Positions 1-8,053 of a stretch of DNA of 25,221 nt are shown here, in pieces. The position numbers and the translations under genes are program-made. The stretch is from contig CADCLH010000061.1 of assembly GCA_902802215.1 (NCBI GenBank), positions 1 to 25,221 on the forward strand, written 5' to 3'. The notes below the pieces were generated by a model that made no database searches, was not told the origin of the DNA, and worked only from the letters and a program-made list of their open reading frames with translations. Positions within the stretch are counted from its first letter, which is position 1; each line of letters starts with the position of its first letter. This stretch comes from Oscillospiraceae bacterium. Its GTDB lineage: Bacteria > Bacillota > Clostridia > Oscillospirales > Oscillospiraceae.

Positions 1-82
1 TCTCCTGCTCATGTGCCCGGATGAAGGAGAAAGCCGCGCCCTGTCGGTCGGAACCGATGCGGTCCTTCAGTTCAATTCTCAT
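1..82 (-). CDS. Possible 5' end of an unidentified gene, cut by the window edge
   Basis: An open frame starts with ATG at 82 and runs off the left edge, giving 27 residues that begin MRIELKDRIG. Its start overlaps the last 11 bases of the PP2C gene, as in a translationally coupled operon. The sequence GGAGG lies directly against the ATG, closer than usual for a ribosome binding site, so the true start is uncertain. The fragment is too short to assign to a family. If real, it would be the fifth gene of the operon that starts near 4932. Confidence 0.35.
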   Translation of the reverse strand, partial: MRIELKDRIGSDRQGAAFSFIRAHEQE

Positions 83-2120
83 CCTCCGGCTCGTCCTTTC
101 CCTTATACTCGACACAGAGCATCGTCAGGTCGTCGAACTGTTCGGCGTCCTTTACGAAGTTGTCCACGGCTTTGCGGACATTTTTCAGCAGCTTCTCCGG
201 CGAAGCCTCGGGGTCATGATTGAGCGCCTCGACCAGCCGATCTGTCCCGAACAGCTGATTATCGGCGTCGGTGGCCTCCGGGACGCCGTCCGTATAGACG
301 AACAGCTTCGCGCCGGGCTCCAGCTGCACGCTGTAATTCTTGTAGCGCACGCCCTCCATGCCGCCGATAACAAAGCCGTGCTTGTCTTTGAAAAGCTCAA
401 ACTTGCCGTCGGCATGCCGAATGACCGGGTATTCATGTCCCGCATTGGACGCTGTGAGCTTTCCGGTGGACATCTCGAGAATACCCACCCAGACGGTGAC
501 GAACATTTCCTCCTGGTTGTTGGCGCAGAGGGAGTCGTTGGTTTTTTTCAGGATCTCCGCCGGAGAGATGCCGAGCATGGCGCTGCTCTGCAGGACGATC
601 TTGGAGACCATCATAAACAGCGCCGCCGGCACGCCCTTGCCCGAGACGTCCGCGATCACCAGGCAGAGGTGGTCGTCGTCAATGAAGAAGAAATCATAGA
701 AGTCGCCGCCGACCTCCTTGGCCGGGGTCATGCTGGCAAACAGATCGAGATCGCTCCGCTCCGGGAAGGCCGGGAAAATGTGCGGCAGCATATCGGCCTG
801 AATACGCGTAGCCAGGGTCAGCTCCGCGGTGATGCGCTCGTTCTTTGCCGTGACCGTCGTCAGGTGCTTGATGTATTTTTTCAGCGAATCGGCCATTTCG
901 TTGAAGCGGATGGCAAGATCGCCGATCTCGTCGTTGTTTCGCACCACCGCGCGATAATCGAGATTGCCGCCGCTGATCACGCCGACGTCTTTTCCGAGCT
1001 CAATAAGCGGCTCGGTCAGCTTCGCGGAGAACTTGCGCGCCGCGGACAGGACCAGGAGCAGGATGACAAGCACGACGGCAAGAAAGACCATAATCAGGGT
1101 CAGGACGTTTGAATCCATGGTCTTGACCGGCGCCAGGATCAGCTCCTGCGGCACATGGATGCAGAGCATCCAGTCCACGCTTGTGATCGGTGTGAAGGCG
1201 TAGTAGGTTCCGGTCCGCGCCATTTCTACGCCGGTTCGGCGGTTGAGGATCTGGCTGCGCACCGTCTGATCCATGTCCGGATCGTCCTGGATTGAGTTGA
1301 TCGCAGCCTCGGGCGCGATCGCATTGCCCTTGCTGTCCACGAGGAAGGCGTAGGCGTTTTCGCCGAGGTCCAGCTCAACCACCCGGTCGTAGAGGTCGGC
1401 GATCAGAATATCCATCGCCACGACGCCGGCGGGCTTGCCGGAGGCGTCGTAGAAAGGCGCGGCGCAGCTGATGGTGAGACCGCGGCCGAAGGAATCCTCA
1501 TACACGTCCGTGAAGCAGGGCTTCTCCTTTTCCATGGCGAGACGATACCAGCCGGAGTCGCGGAAATCCGCATAGACCTCTCCGTTGTCCTCCGCCGCGC
1601 TGATATCGGCGTTCTGATCGTAGGCGATCATGACGCCGCTCTCCGTCTCCAGATAGATGGACGTGATCAGACCGCGCTCCTCGATCATGACCGGATGGAA
1701 GATCTGCTCGGCGTTGCCCAGCAGGTCGATCTCCGTTTTCACCCGACCGAGCGACAGGCTCTCCGAGGCGAGCGCCCGCTGCAGCGTATAGACGCCGCCG
1801 TTGTTTTTGTCCGGCGGCAAGACCGGATGCGCGACGTATTCCTCGGGCGCGACGTAGAGCTGGTGGAGATACTCGGCAAAAGCCTCGATATAACCCGCGT
1901 ACTTTCCAAGCTCCGAATCCGCAAGCAGCGCTTTGCTCTGGACCCGCTCGGAAAGGGTGTGCTCCATCCGCGTAAGCAGCGCCTCTTCGCTCAGATGCTT
2001 GATGCGCTGCATGCTGAAAACGGCGATCAGGCCCGACAGGAGCAGCGCGCCCACGGCGATCGTAAGAACGAGCTGCTGGACCTGCGCGCTGATCGGACGT
2101 CTTTTTTTCTCACTGTCCAT
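72..2120 (-). CDS. Membrane-bound dCache-HAMP-PP2C (RsbU/SpoIIE-type) serine phosphatase
   Basis: A 682-residue signalling phosphatase. A first membrane helix (about 18-40) is followed by a large extracytoplasmic double-Cache sensor (about 45-325, including DSGWYRLAMEKEKP and AAPFYDASGKPAGVVAMDI), a second helix (338-361), a HAMP segment (362-425) and a PP2C/SpoIIE domain (about 440-675). The phosphatase metal aspartates are visible in EVGGDFYDF, ADVSGKG, YTDGVPEA and FDDLTM, so it should be active. Members of this family dephosphorylate STAS anti-anti-sigma proteins. I chose the ATG at 2120 because GAGGGAG sits 5 bases before it. An in-frame ATG at 2141 would place that ribosome binding site inside the gene. 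The gene follows the RsbW-like membrane protein by 22 bases, so the two are probably co-transcribed. The ligand of the sensor cannot be read from sequence. Confidence 0.93.
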   Translation of the reverse strand: MDSEKKRRPISAQVQQLVLTIAVGALLLSGLIAVFSMQRIKHLSEEALLTRMEHTLSERVQSKALLADSELGKYAGYIEAFAEYLHQLYVAPEEYVAHPVLPPDKNNGGVYTLQRALASESLSLGRVKTEIDLLGNAEQIFHPVMIEERGLITSIYLETESGVMIAYDQNADISAAEDNGEVYADFRDSGWYRLAMEKEKPCFTDVYEDSFGRGLTISCAAPFYDASGKPAGVVAMDILIADLYDRVVELDLGENAYAFLVDSKGNAIAPEAAINSIQDDPDMDQTVRSQILNRRTGVEMARTGTYYAFTPITSVDWMLCIHVPQELILAPVKTMDSNVLTLIMVFLAVVLVILLLVLSAARKFSAKLTEPLIELGKDVGVISGGNLDYRAVVRNNDEIGDLAIRFNEMADSLKKYIKHLTTVTAKNERITAELTLATRIQADMLPHIFPAFPERSDLDLFASMTPAKEVGGDFYDFFFIDDDHLCLVIADVSGKGVPAALFMMVSKIVLQSSAMLGISPAEILKKTNDSLCANNQEEMFVTVWVGILEMSTGKLTASNAGHEYPVIRHADGKFELFKDKHGFVIGGMEGVRYKNYSVQLEPGAKLFVYTDGVPEATDADNQLFGTDRLVEALNHDPEASPEKLLKNVRKAVDNFVKDAEQFDDLTMLCVEYKGKDEPEDEN

Positions 2121-2142
2121 AGTATCTCCCTCTTTTTTCATA

Positions 2143-3054
2143 TTATAACACTATATGGATATTGTTCTCCCTGTCCGTATGGGTGTGGTCATAATAAGCC
2201 GCGCGGAGCGCCCGATGTCTGAGCAGCTTCAGACTCAGGATGTCGAGCTCGTCCTCCTCCGGGCCGATGTGGAAGGGGTTATACGCCCCGCCGCAATAGC
2301 TCAGCCGGAGCGATATCGTATCCGAAAAGAGGACGGAGCCCTCGATCTCCGCATCCGGCAGCGCCTTGAAAACGCGGATGCTCAGCTCCTCGAGACAGCT
2401 CTCCAGTTCAAAGACCCGTTTCATGCCGATCTTATGGCGCAACGCCGCCATTTCGATCGACTCGTTGACTTCGATCAGCGACTCCGGCGAAGAAGTGAGC
2501 GAGAACGAGAGGTCGTACGGTATGGCATGACCGGGAGGGCAGATCGGCTTTACGCAGAGAATGCTGGACAGCAGGATATCGACCACAAGCCCGACGATCA
2601 GGCTCTGAGAGGCATAGGCCGCGAAGACCCGCACAGCGCCGTCCGTACCGATCAGAGGAAGCGCGGCCAGAGCGGCGCAGACCGAAAGGGACAGGACCAG
2701 CAGCAGCAGGCGCAGCAGATCCCGGCCGGTCTTAAACGCGGGACGGTGAGCCTTGGGCAGCCGGTACCAGAGCAGCCAGATTCCGACGCCCACGATGAGA
2801 TTGGCAAGACACTCGGCGGCGACATACTGCCACGGAGTCGAAAGGATCAGCGCGCCGATCACGCAGCCGACGCAGGTGCCCAGGACCGCATACAATCCGA
2901 AAAACAGGCCGGCCGTGGCGGGGATAAAGTTCTTCAGTCCCACGATCGGGCCGAAGCTGAGATAGCCGGTCAACTGGACCGCAAGATCCAGAATCAGATA
3001 CAGAAGGGTCGTCAGGCCAAAGCAGAGCCGAGCTCCCCGATCAGGCTTTTGCAT
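2143..3054 (-). CDS. Five-helix membrane protein with a degenerate RsbW-like ATPase tail
   Basis: 303 residues. The first 170 form about five membrane helices (8-34, 43-71, 77-99, 113-136, 143-166); the stretch GPIVGLKNFIPATAGLFFG resembles the core of ECF-type S components. Residues 182-303 resemble the HATPase fold of RsbW-type anti-sigma kinases: CLEELSIRVF aligns with the N box, GGAYNPF with the DxGxPF region, and the end (LSLKLLRHRAL through ENNIHIVL) with the last helix and strands. The N-box Asn is replaced by Ile and the DxGxG glycines are mostly gone, so kinase activity is doubtful. AAGGAGG precedes the ATG by about 7 bases. The start overlaps the upstream transporter by 14 bases, and a PP2C phosphatase follows, as in partner-switching operons. 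The RsbW relationship is my inference from motifs; the membrane topology is clear. Confidence 0.75.
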   Translation of the reverse strand: MQKPDRGARLCFGLTTLLYLILDLAVQLTGYLSFGPIVGLKNFIPATAGLFFGLYAVLGTCVGCVIGALILSTPWQYVAAECLANLIVGVGIWLLWYRLPKAHRPAFKTGRDLLRLLLLVLSLSVCAALAALPLIGTDGAVRVFAAYASQSLIVGLVVDILLSSILCVKPICPPGHAIPYDLSFSLTSSPESLIEVNESIEMAALRHKIGMKRVFELESCLEELSIRVFKALPDAEIEGSVLFSDTISLRLSYCGGAYNPFHIGPEEDELDILSLKLLRHRALRAAYYDHTHTDRENNIHIVL

Positions 3055-3961
3055 GCGCGCGCCTCCTTTTCAGCCGTCCGTAAATGCTGCCGTCCGCCGC
3101 CAGAATCCCGAGGACCATCACCAGCGCGCCGACAGCCCGCATGGGCGTGATGAGCTCCCTGGGCATTCCGAACAGCGCCGCCATCACCGGAGACATCATC
3201 ATGGTCATGACGACCTCGCTGGAGAAGATCAGGGAAGTGTTGAGCGGACTGACATAGCGCAGCGCATAGATCTGCACGACGCCGTAAAGGCCGCGGATAA
3301 AGAAGCTGATGTAGATGACGCCGGCCCAGAACGCCGGGTCGAGCGGAAGGCTCATGCCGACCTGCCTGGCCTTGCATTCGGCCGACCAGAGCCCCCAGGA
3401 GAACAGGAAGGAGAAGAACATCTGCCCCATGGCGATCACGGACGGGTTGGAGTTGTGGGAAAAGCGGCCCAGCGTGAGGATGTAGAAGGAAAAGCTGATA
3501 TCCGCCAGCAGCAGGAAAAGCACGCCCTTTCGCAGCAGGCCGGAGACATCGGCGTTCATCATCAGAAACAGGCCGATGAGCACGATCACGATCCCGGGGT
3601 AGCTGCGCCGGTCCGGCTTCTCCTTGAAAAACAGTTTTCCAAGGATAGGAACGAACACGAAATAGGCGGACAGCACGCTCGCGCTCACCGTCGCCCCGAC
3701 GTCGGCGGAGCCGGCGAGCAGGAAGACGTTGAAGCACACGAGCTCCGCCGACAGCAGCAGCGACTGCCCCACCTGAAGCCCGTCGATGCGGGCAAGCTCC
3801 CGGTAGAAAAAGAGCAGCATGATCAGAAAGCCCAAGAGGTTGGTGACGCAGAGAAAAGAAAACTGCGAGACCTCCGCCGGAACGCCGGCCAGAAATGCGT
3901 ATTGGATCGAAGCGAAAAACGTGATCAGCAGCAGAGAAATGTTGGCTTCCAGTTTGTTCAT
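3041..3961 (-). CDS. EamA/DMT-family transporter
   Basis: 306 residues, almost entirely hydrophobic, with about ten membrane helices arranged as two EamA-like halves, the normal size and layout for drug/metabolite transporters. The first half includes SADVGATVSASVLSAYF and the second YALRYVSPLNTSLIFSSEV, matching the usual repeat positions. The C-terminus is short and basic (GRLKRRRAHAKA), which suggests it is cytoplasmic. The ribosome binding site GGAGGAGCT overlaps the last codons of the upstream DUF2156 gene, whose stop is 3 bases before this ATG. The substrate cannot be predicted. The close coupling to a DUF2156 acyltransferase-like protein on one side and a membrane signalling protein on the other suggests a shared role. 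Confidence 0.9.
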   Translation of the reverse strand: MNKLEANISLLLITFFASIQYAFLAGVPAEVSQFSFLCVTNLLGFLIMLLFFYRELARIDGLQVGQSLLLSAELVCFNVFLLAGSADVGATVSASVLSAYFVFVPILGKLFFKEKPDRRSYPGIVIVLIGLFLMMNADVSGLLRKGVLFLLLADISFSFYILTLGRFSHNSNPSVIAMGQMFFSFLFSWGLWSAECKARQVGMSLPLDPAFWAGVIYISFFIRGLYGVVQIYALRYVSPLNTSLIFSSEVVMTMMMSPVMAALFGMPRELITPMRAVGALVMVLGILAADGSIYGRLKRRRAHAKA

Positions 3962-3964
3962 AGG

Positions 3965-4864
3965 CTACAGCTCCTCCGCGCAGAACTTGTTCAGCATCCG
4001 GTCGGGGCGGTAGGAAAGCTTGCATTCCCGCAGTCCTGCGATGCCGAGGTCCTCTTCAAAATTGATGTACTCGCAGCAGCTTCCGAGCTTTCCGAGTTCC
4101 TGATACATGAAGGCGTAGAGATGACGGATGTCTCTGTCTCCCTTCATGATGATCGCGTCGAAGACCTCATGCGACAGGGGCGCACCGAAGCAGTAGCCCC
4201 GGATCACACCGTCGACGGTCACAACGAAGCCCATGATGCCGAGCTCGTGCTGCTGCCCGAGCAGCAGGCGAACGCTGCGAAGCTCCCGCTCCAGAGCGGC
4301 CGCGTCGTGGGTCAGTTTGTTTTCGACGAGCCAGCGCTCATGGAAGCATTCCACCTCCCCCGTGATCTCCGGGGTCAGCGGCAGGACTTCCGCTTTTCCG
4401 GGGAGATCCCGGTAGAACAGGCGGATGCTGCGCCGCTTTCCGGCGAGCTCCGACCCGTTCAGCTCCACGAGCTTCCGGCTGCTGTACAGATACTCGGCCC
4501 AGTCCCGGTCGGGCGTGATGCGAAAGCGGCCAGGAAACGCCTGACGCAGGACCTCGGCGGCGTTTTCCGTCACGGGGAATAGCTTCAGCTTCATTCCCCG
4601 GCCGTGCGTATCCTCGAGAAGACGCTCGACCGCAGCCGGTACGCTCCCGGCTCCCATGGGCATCAGGCAGGTCCGGAAGTGCCCGTCGGAGAGATGATCC
4701 CTGCTGATGTACAGCATTCCGTTCTCCATGCATACGCTGTCCCCGTATTTTTCCTGAAGGGCATACATGGTCACAAAGGAATGCTGACACGAGCCCTCCC
4801 CCCAGCTTTTCGTGATCGCGTCGATCCGGGGTTTCAGCTCCATTTTGACAGGTATGAACTGCAT
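3965..4864 (-). CDS. DUF2156 (LPG synthase C-terminal-like) protein
   Basis: 299 residues related to the GNAT-like C-terminal domain of phosphatidylglycerol lysyltransferases, found as a stand-alone cytoplasmic protein in many Clostridia. Recognisable family stretches are the start (FIPVKMELKPRIDAI), LTPEITGEVECFHERW, VDGVIRGYCFGAPL, KGDRDIRHLYAFMYQEL and YINFEEDLGIAGLRECKLSY. The last of these is the most conserved block of the family. An in-frame ATG lies at 4927, but it is only 12 bases from the -10 hexamer. GGAG stands 8 bases before the ATG at 4864, which also matches the usual N-terminus, so I start there. It is the first gene of the operon. The family probably transfers an aminoacyl or acyl group, but the substrate of this subgroup is unknown. 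Confidence 0.88.
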   Translation of the reverse strand: MQFIPVKMELKPRIDAITKSWGEGSCQHSFVTMYALQEKYGDSVCMENGMLYISRDHLSDGHFRTCLMPMGAGSVPAAVERLLEDTHGRGMKLKLFPVTENAAEVLRQAFPGRFRITPDRDWAEYLYSSRKLVELNGSELAGKRRSIRLFYRDLPGKAEVLPLTPEITGEVECFHERWLVENKLTHDAAALERELRSVRLLLGQQHELGIMGFVVTVDGVIRGYCFGAPLSHEVFDAIIMKGDRDIRHLYAFMYQELGKLGSCCEYINFEEDLGIAGLRECKLSYRPDRMLNKFCAEEL

Positions 4865-4938
4865 CTTCAGGACTCCAAACACTCCGTCCTTAAACAGGGT
4901 CCCATAAGCTCCCGCATAAAGAACCATTATGATTTTTT

Positions 4939-4968
4939 ATTATATCGCACGGGAGAGGCGAATGTCCA
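4939..4968 (-). promoter_or_regulatory. Sigma-A-type promoter of the DUF2156-EamA-RsbW-like-PP2C operon
   Basis: On the minus strand, TGGACA (4968-4963) and TATAAT (4944-4939) are separated by 18 bases. This is a strong match to the housekeeping consensus. Transcription would begin near 4932, which supports the ATG at 4864 rather than the one at 4927 as the first start. Confidence 0.72.
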
Positions 4969-5067
4969 GTAAAACAGTCGCTTGTCCGCGAAATAATTGA
5001 CAGAGGGGGGGGATGCGGAAGAACTGCCGCCACTGAAAAACGGTTGATTCTTCTTCACATCGGGGCT

Positions 5068-5095
5068 TTTACACGCGGCACGACTGTGCTATAAT
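5068..5095 (+). promoter_or_regulatory. Sigma-A-type promoter of the amidohydrolase gene
   Basis: TTTACA (5068-5073) and TATAAT (5090-5095) are spaced by 16 bases, with an extended -10 TG at 5087-5088. It points at the GTG start at 5153, which has AAAGGAGG in front. The rest of 4970-5067 shows only a run of eight G and no gene. Confidence 0.72.
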
Positions 5096-5152
5096 ATAAA
5101 AAAATATTCACAATAGACCGACTTATGCGGAAGAAAAAGGAGGTTCACCGAC

Positions 5153-6421
5153 GTGAAAAGCAACAGACTCGCGTTCGTAAACGGCCTTCTCCTCACCGGT
5201 GAGGAGAATATGACGCCCATCACCGGGCATACGCTTTTTGTAGAGGGCGACAGGATCCTGGATATCCGTCCAGACGGCGCATCCACTGACGGATATGAGG
5301 TCGTGGATCTGAACGGCGCCTGTCTGATGCCGCACATTCCCGCTACCGGCAAGCCGAAGAAAAAACAGGCCGACGCGAAAAAGCTGGTGCGCATCCTCAC
5401 ATCAAACGCCCTGATGCGCCGGATCTGCTATACCATGTGCGCCTCCTACGTCAGGCCGCAGCTGCTCAGCGGTGTGACGACGATCCGCTCCGTCGGCGGT
5501 GTGCAGAATATCGACAGCCGTTTGCGCGACGAGATCGCCGCCGGAAAGCGGGTCGGGCCGAGGATCCTTGCGGCGAACATGGCGGTCTCCGTTCCCGGCG
5601 GACATATGGCAGGCTCGCTTGCCTATGAGGCCCACTCTCCGGAGGAGGCGGCGGCTTTTGTCCGCACCATCGCCGCGGACAAGCCCGACCTGATCAAGCT
5701 GATGATCACCGGCGGCGTTCTCGATGCGAAAAAACGGGGCGAGCCCGGCGAGCTCAAGATGCCGCCGGAGCTTGTCAAAGCCGCCTGTGACGAGGCGCAC
5801 CGCCTCGGTCTGAAGGTCGCGGCCCACGCGGAGAGTCCCGAGGGCGTCAAGGTCGCGCTCGAAAACGGCGTTGATACGGTCGAGCACGGCGCAAAGCCCG
5901 ACGCGGAGATGCTCCGTCTGTTCAAGGAACGCGGCGCGGCCCTCGTGGCCACGCTCTCCCCCGCCCTGCCCTTTGCCCTCTTTGACCGGGAGCTGATCGG
6001 CGCGACCGAGGTGCAGCAGTATAACGGGCAGATCGTCTTCGACGGCATCATCGACTGCGCGAAGGCCTGCCTGGAGGCGGGGGTCCCCGTCGGGCTCGGC
6101 ACCGACACCGGCTGCCCGTATATCACGCACTACGACATGTGGCGCGAAGTCAACTATTTTCATAAATACTGCGGCGTCTCCAATGCGTTCGCCCTGTACA
6201 CCGCGACGCTCGGCAACGCGAAGATCGTCGGGCTGGACCGGGAGACCGGCTCCCTCGCTCCGGGCAAATGCGCCGATCTGATCGTCACGGTCGGCAACCC
6301 GCTCGAGGATCTCACGGCCTTGCGCAGCGTCAGCATGGTGGTCTCCAAAGGGCAGATCGTCGATATCTCCGGCCTCAAAAAATACCCCGCCTGCGAGCAG
6401 GAACTGGACAAGTATCTGTGA
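5153..6421 (+). CDS. Amidohydrolase-superfamily protein with half of its HxH motif missing
   Basis: 422 residues. It belongs to the imidazolonepropionase/prolidase-like branch of metal-dependent amidohydrolases, with a small beta domain at both ends and a TIM barrel between. Metal and catalytic positions that are present: Lys in DLIKLMITGG, His225 (VAAHAES), His245 (TVEHGA) and Asp318 (GLGTDTG). The normal first motif, of the form LMPGLIxxHxH after strand one, is not there: residues 57-63 read CLMPHIP and continue directly into the family's ATGKPKKKQ segment. About seven residues including the first His of HxH appear to be deleted in frame, so activity is doubtful. The start is GTG with AAAGGAGG 9 bases upstream. 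Substrates of this branch range from imidazolone compounds to acyl-dipeptides; I cannot choose. Confidence 0.88.
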   Translation: MKSNRLAFVNGLLLTGEENMTPITGHTLFVEGDRILDIRPDGASTDGYEVVDLNGACLMPHIPATGKPKKKQADAKKLVRILTSNALMRRICYTMCASYVRPQLLSGVTTIRSVGGVQNIDSRLRDEIAAGKRVGPRILAANMAVSVPGGHMAGSLAYEAHSPEEAAAFVRTIAADKPDLIKLMITGGVLDAKKRGEPGELKMPPELVKAACDEAHRLGLKVAAHAESPEGVKVALENGVDTVEHGAKPDAEMLRLFKERGAALVATLSPALPFALFDRELIGATEVQQYNGQIVFDGIIDCAKACLEAGVPVGLGTDTGCPYITHYDMWREVNYFHKYCGVSNAFALYTATLGNAKIVGLDRETGSLAPGKCADLIVTVGNPLEDLTALRSVSMVVSKGQIVDISGLKKYPACEQELDKYL

Positions 6422-6485
6422 GGCCAAGGCCCTTTTGCCGCCGTCCGGACACGCTGAATCGAGCTGAAAAGGCAGGGAAGCCGAT

Positions 6486-7964
6486 ATGATGAACAGAATA
6501 GAAGAAGCAACCGTCTATGCCGCCATCATGCATCAGGGGAGAGTCCGCAGACTGAAGGGCGTCCCGTTTATCCTGCATCCGATGGAAGTGGCGCAGATCC
6601 TCTCCACCATGACGGACGACGAGGAGATCATCGCGGCCGGTATCCTGCACGACATCGTGGAGGATGCGGACGGCACGCTGGAGGAGATCGAAAGGCGCTT
6701 CGGAGAGAGAGTGGCGTCTCTGGTCTCCTTCCGATTAAACAATCTGCATTCGGGCAAAGAACCCAGCCTCACCTGGAAGCAGCGCAGGGAGGAAGCTCTG
6801 CTTCAGCTGAAAAACAGCCAGGATATCGGGGTCAAGATGCTCTGGCTCGCGGATATGCTCTCAAACATCCGCGCTCTGGCCGGGGCATACTCGGAGCTTG
6901 GCGAGGATGTTTGGAAGCTGCTCGATCCGAGCGATCCCGCCCTGTATTGCTGGTACTTTCGGAGCGTCGCCGAGCAGCTGGAGCTCTCCCTCAACAGGAC
7001 CGGCGCATTCAAGGAGCTCATCAAGCATATCAATTCGGTCTGGCCGGGGACCTTTGACTCGGAAAAAGCCAAATACAAAAAGTACAAGGAGGTCTCCGTC
7101 GACGGCTGCAAGCTTATCGGACACGGCGCGAAGGGAGAAGTCTACCGCTATAACAGCGAGCTGGTCATCAAGGTCTACAACGATCAGAACACCTACCACG
7201 ATGTCGAGCGGGAGATCGCGCTCAGCCGCAAGGCGTTTATTCTGGGGATCCCCACGGCGATCTCCTTCGGGATCGTCTCTGTCGGGAAACGCTACGGGGC
7301 CATGTACGAGCTGGTGGACTCGGAGACGATCTCGAAGCGCATCGCGCGGCATCCCGCAAACGTGGAGGCCTGCGCGAGAATCATGGCGGAGCTTGCCCAT
7401 ACGATCCACGGCATTTCGGTTTCGGAGGACGACGGCTTTCCGAACGCAATGGACAGACTGCGGGGCTATATCGACAGCGGGATCGCGCTTGAAAACAAAG
7501 CGCTCGCCGCACGGTGCACGGAGCTGATCGACTCCATTCCCGCTTCCCGAACGCTGCTCCACGGGGATTTCCATACGGGAAACGTGTTCCTGCAAAGAAA
7601 CGAACCGCTCCTCATCGATATGGATCGGCTTTCCGTGGGCGATCCCTTCGTGGAGCTCAGCGACCTCTGTTACTTCTACCTTGTCATAGGAGAATTCGAC
7701 CCCGACAACGTCAAGGATTTCATGGGGTTTTCGTATCAAACCGCGCAGCAGTTCTTCCGCTCTTTCCTGACGCACTATCTGGACACGGAGGAGGAAGCCC
7801 GTCTCCGGGACGTGACGGATAAAACCCTGCTTGTGAGCTACGCGCGGATGATCCACAGGGTCCGCAAGAAAAACGATCTTTCCGAAGCGGACCGGCAAAT
7901 CATTGCCCGCTGCGTCGAGAAGATCGCCGCGCTGGCGGAAAAGCTGGACACCCTTGCCATTTGA
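6486..7964 (+). CDS. Fusion of a SpoT-like HD hydrolase and an APH-type kinase
   Basis: 492 residues with two enzymes in one chain. Residues 7-135 form an HD_4 domain like the hydrolase half of RelA/SpoT: His31, HD at 55-56 followed by ED at 59-60, and Asp123 in LADMLSNIR are the expected metal residues. Residues 205-440 are an aminoglycoside/choline-kinase-like fold. It has a glycine loop GHGAKGEVY (212-220), Lys229 in VIKVY, the catalytic loop HGDFHTGN (359-366) and the metal Asp in LIDMD (376-380). Both active sites look intact. No synthetase or TGS domain is present. The gene is 64 bases downstream of the amidohydrolase with no clear promoter between, so read-through is likely. Two ATGs lie in tandem (6486 and 6489) behind a weak purine-rich site; either may be used. 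A role in nucleotide or small-molecule phosphate turnover is inference. Confidence 0.9.
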   Translation: MMNRIEEATVYAAIMHQGRVRRLKGVPFILHPMEVAQILSTMTDDEEIIAAGILHDIVEDADGTLEEIERRFGERVASLVSFRLNNLHSGKEPSLTWKQRREEALLQLKNSQDIGVKMLWLADMLSNIRALAGAYSELGEDVWKLLDPSDPALYCWYFRSVAEQLELSLNRTGAFKELIKHINSVWPGTFDSEKAKYKKYKEVSVDGCKLIGHGAKGEVYRYNSELVIKVYNDQNTYHDVEREIALSRKAFILGIPTAISFGIVSVGKRYGAMYELVDSETISKRIARHPANVEACARIMAELAHTIHGISVSEDDGFPNAMDRLRGYIDSGIALENKALAARCTELIDSIPASRTLLHGDFHTGNVFLQRNEPLLIDMDRLSVGDPFVELSDLCYFYLVIGEFDPDNVKDFMGFSYQTAQQFFRSFLTHYLDTEEEARLRDVTDKTLLVSYARMIHRVRKKNDLSEADRQIIARCVEKIAALAEKLDTLAI

Positions 7965-7987
7965 CGCGGCGTTTTGCGCGTCGCGCA

Positions 7988-8038
7988 AAGAGAGCCTCCC
8001 GCTTACCGGAAGCAATCCGGCAAGCGGGAGGCTCTCTT
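7988..8038. terminator. Shared terminator hairpin between convergent genes
   Basis: A 17-base perfect inverted repeat (7988-8004 with 8022-8038) is extended by an inner CCGG pair around the loop. It sits between the ends of the HD-APH gene (plus) and the aldo/keto reductase (minus). The U tract is short on either side, so it may act mainly as a transcript end-stabiliser. Confidence 0.75.
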
Positions 8039-8053
8039 ATCATATCCAGTCGG

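Noticed and set aside
2139..2147. TATAAT sequence before the PP2C gene as an internal promoter
   Set aside because: No -35-like hexamer exists at 16-18 bases upstream, and it overlaps the end of the coupled upstream gene.
3053..4582. Long plus-strand open frame of about 500 codons opposite the EamA and DUF2156 genes
   Set aside because: It is rich in Arg, His, Gln and Asp with no domain pattern and lies antisense to two recognisable genes. GC-rich third positions make such frames common here. The similar long frames at 21-1112, 10023-11387, 13162-14241, 15839-17365, 17359-19122 and 19420-20697 (plus), and 5402-6427, 6861-8015, 11302-12534 and 20637-21758 (minus), were rejected for the same reason.
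5005..5030. Run of eight G followed by a short ATG frame, looking like a leader peptide
   Set aside because: It gives only seven codons, lies upstream of the mapped promoter of the amidohydrolase and has no attenuator structure after it.
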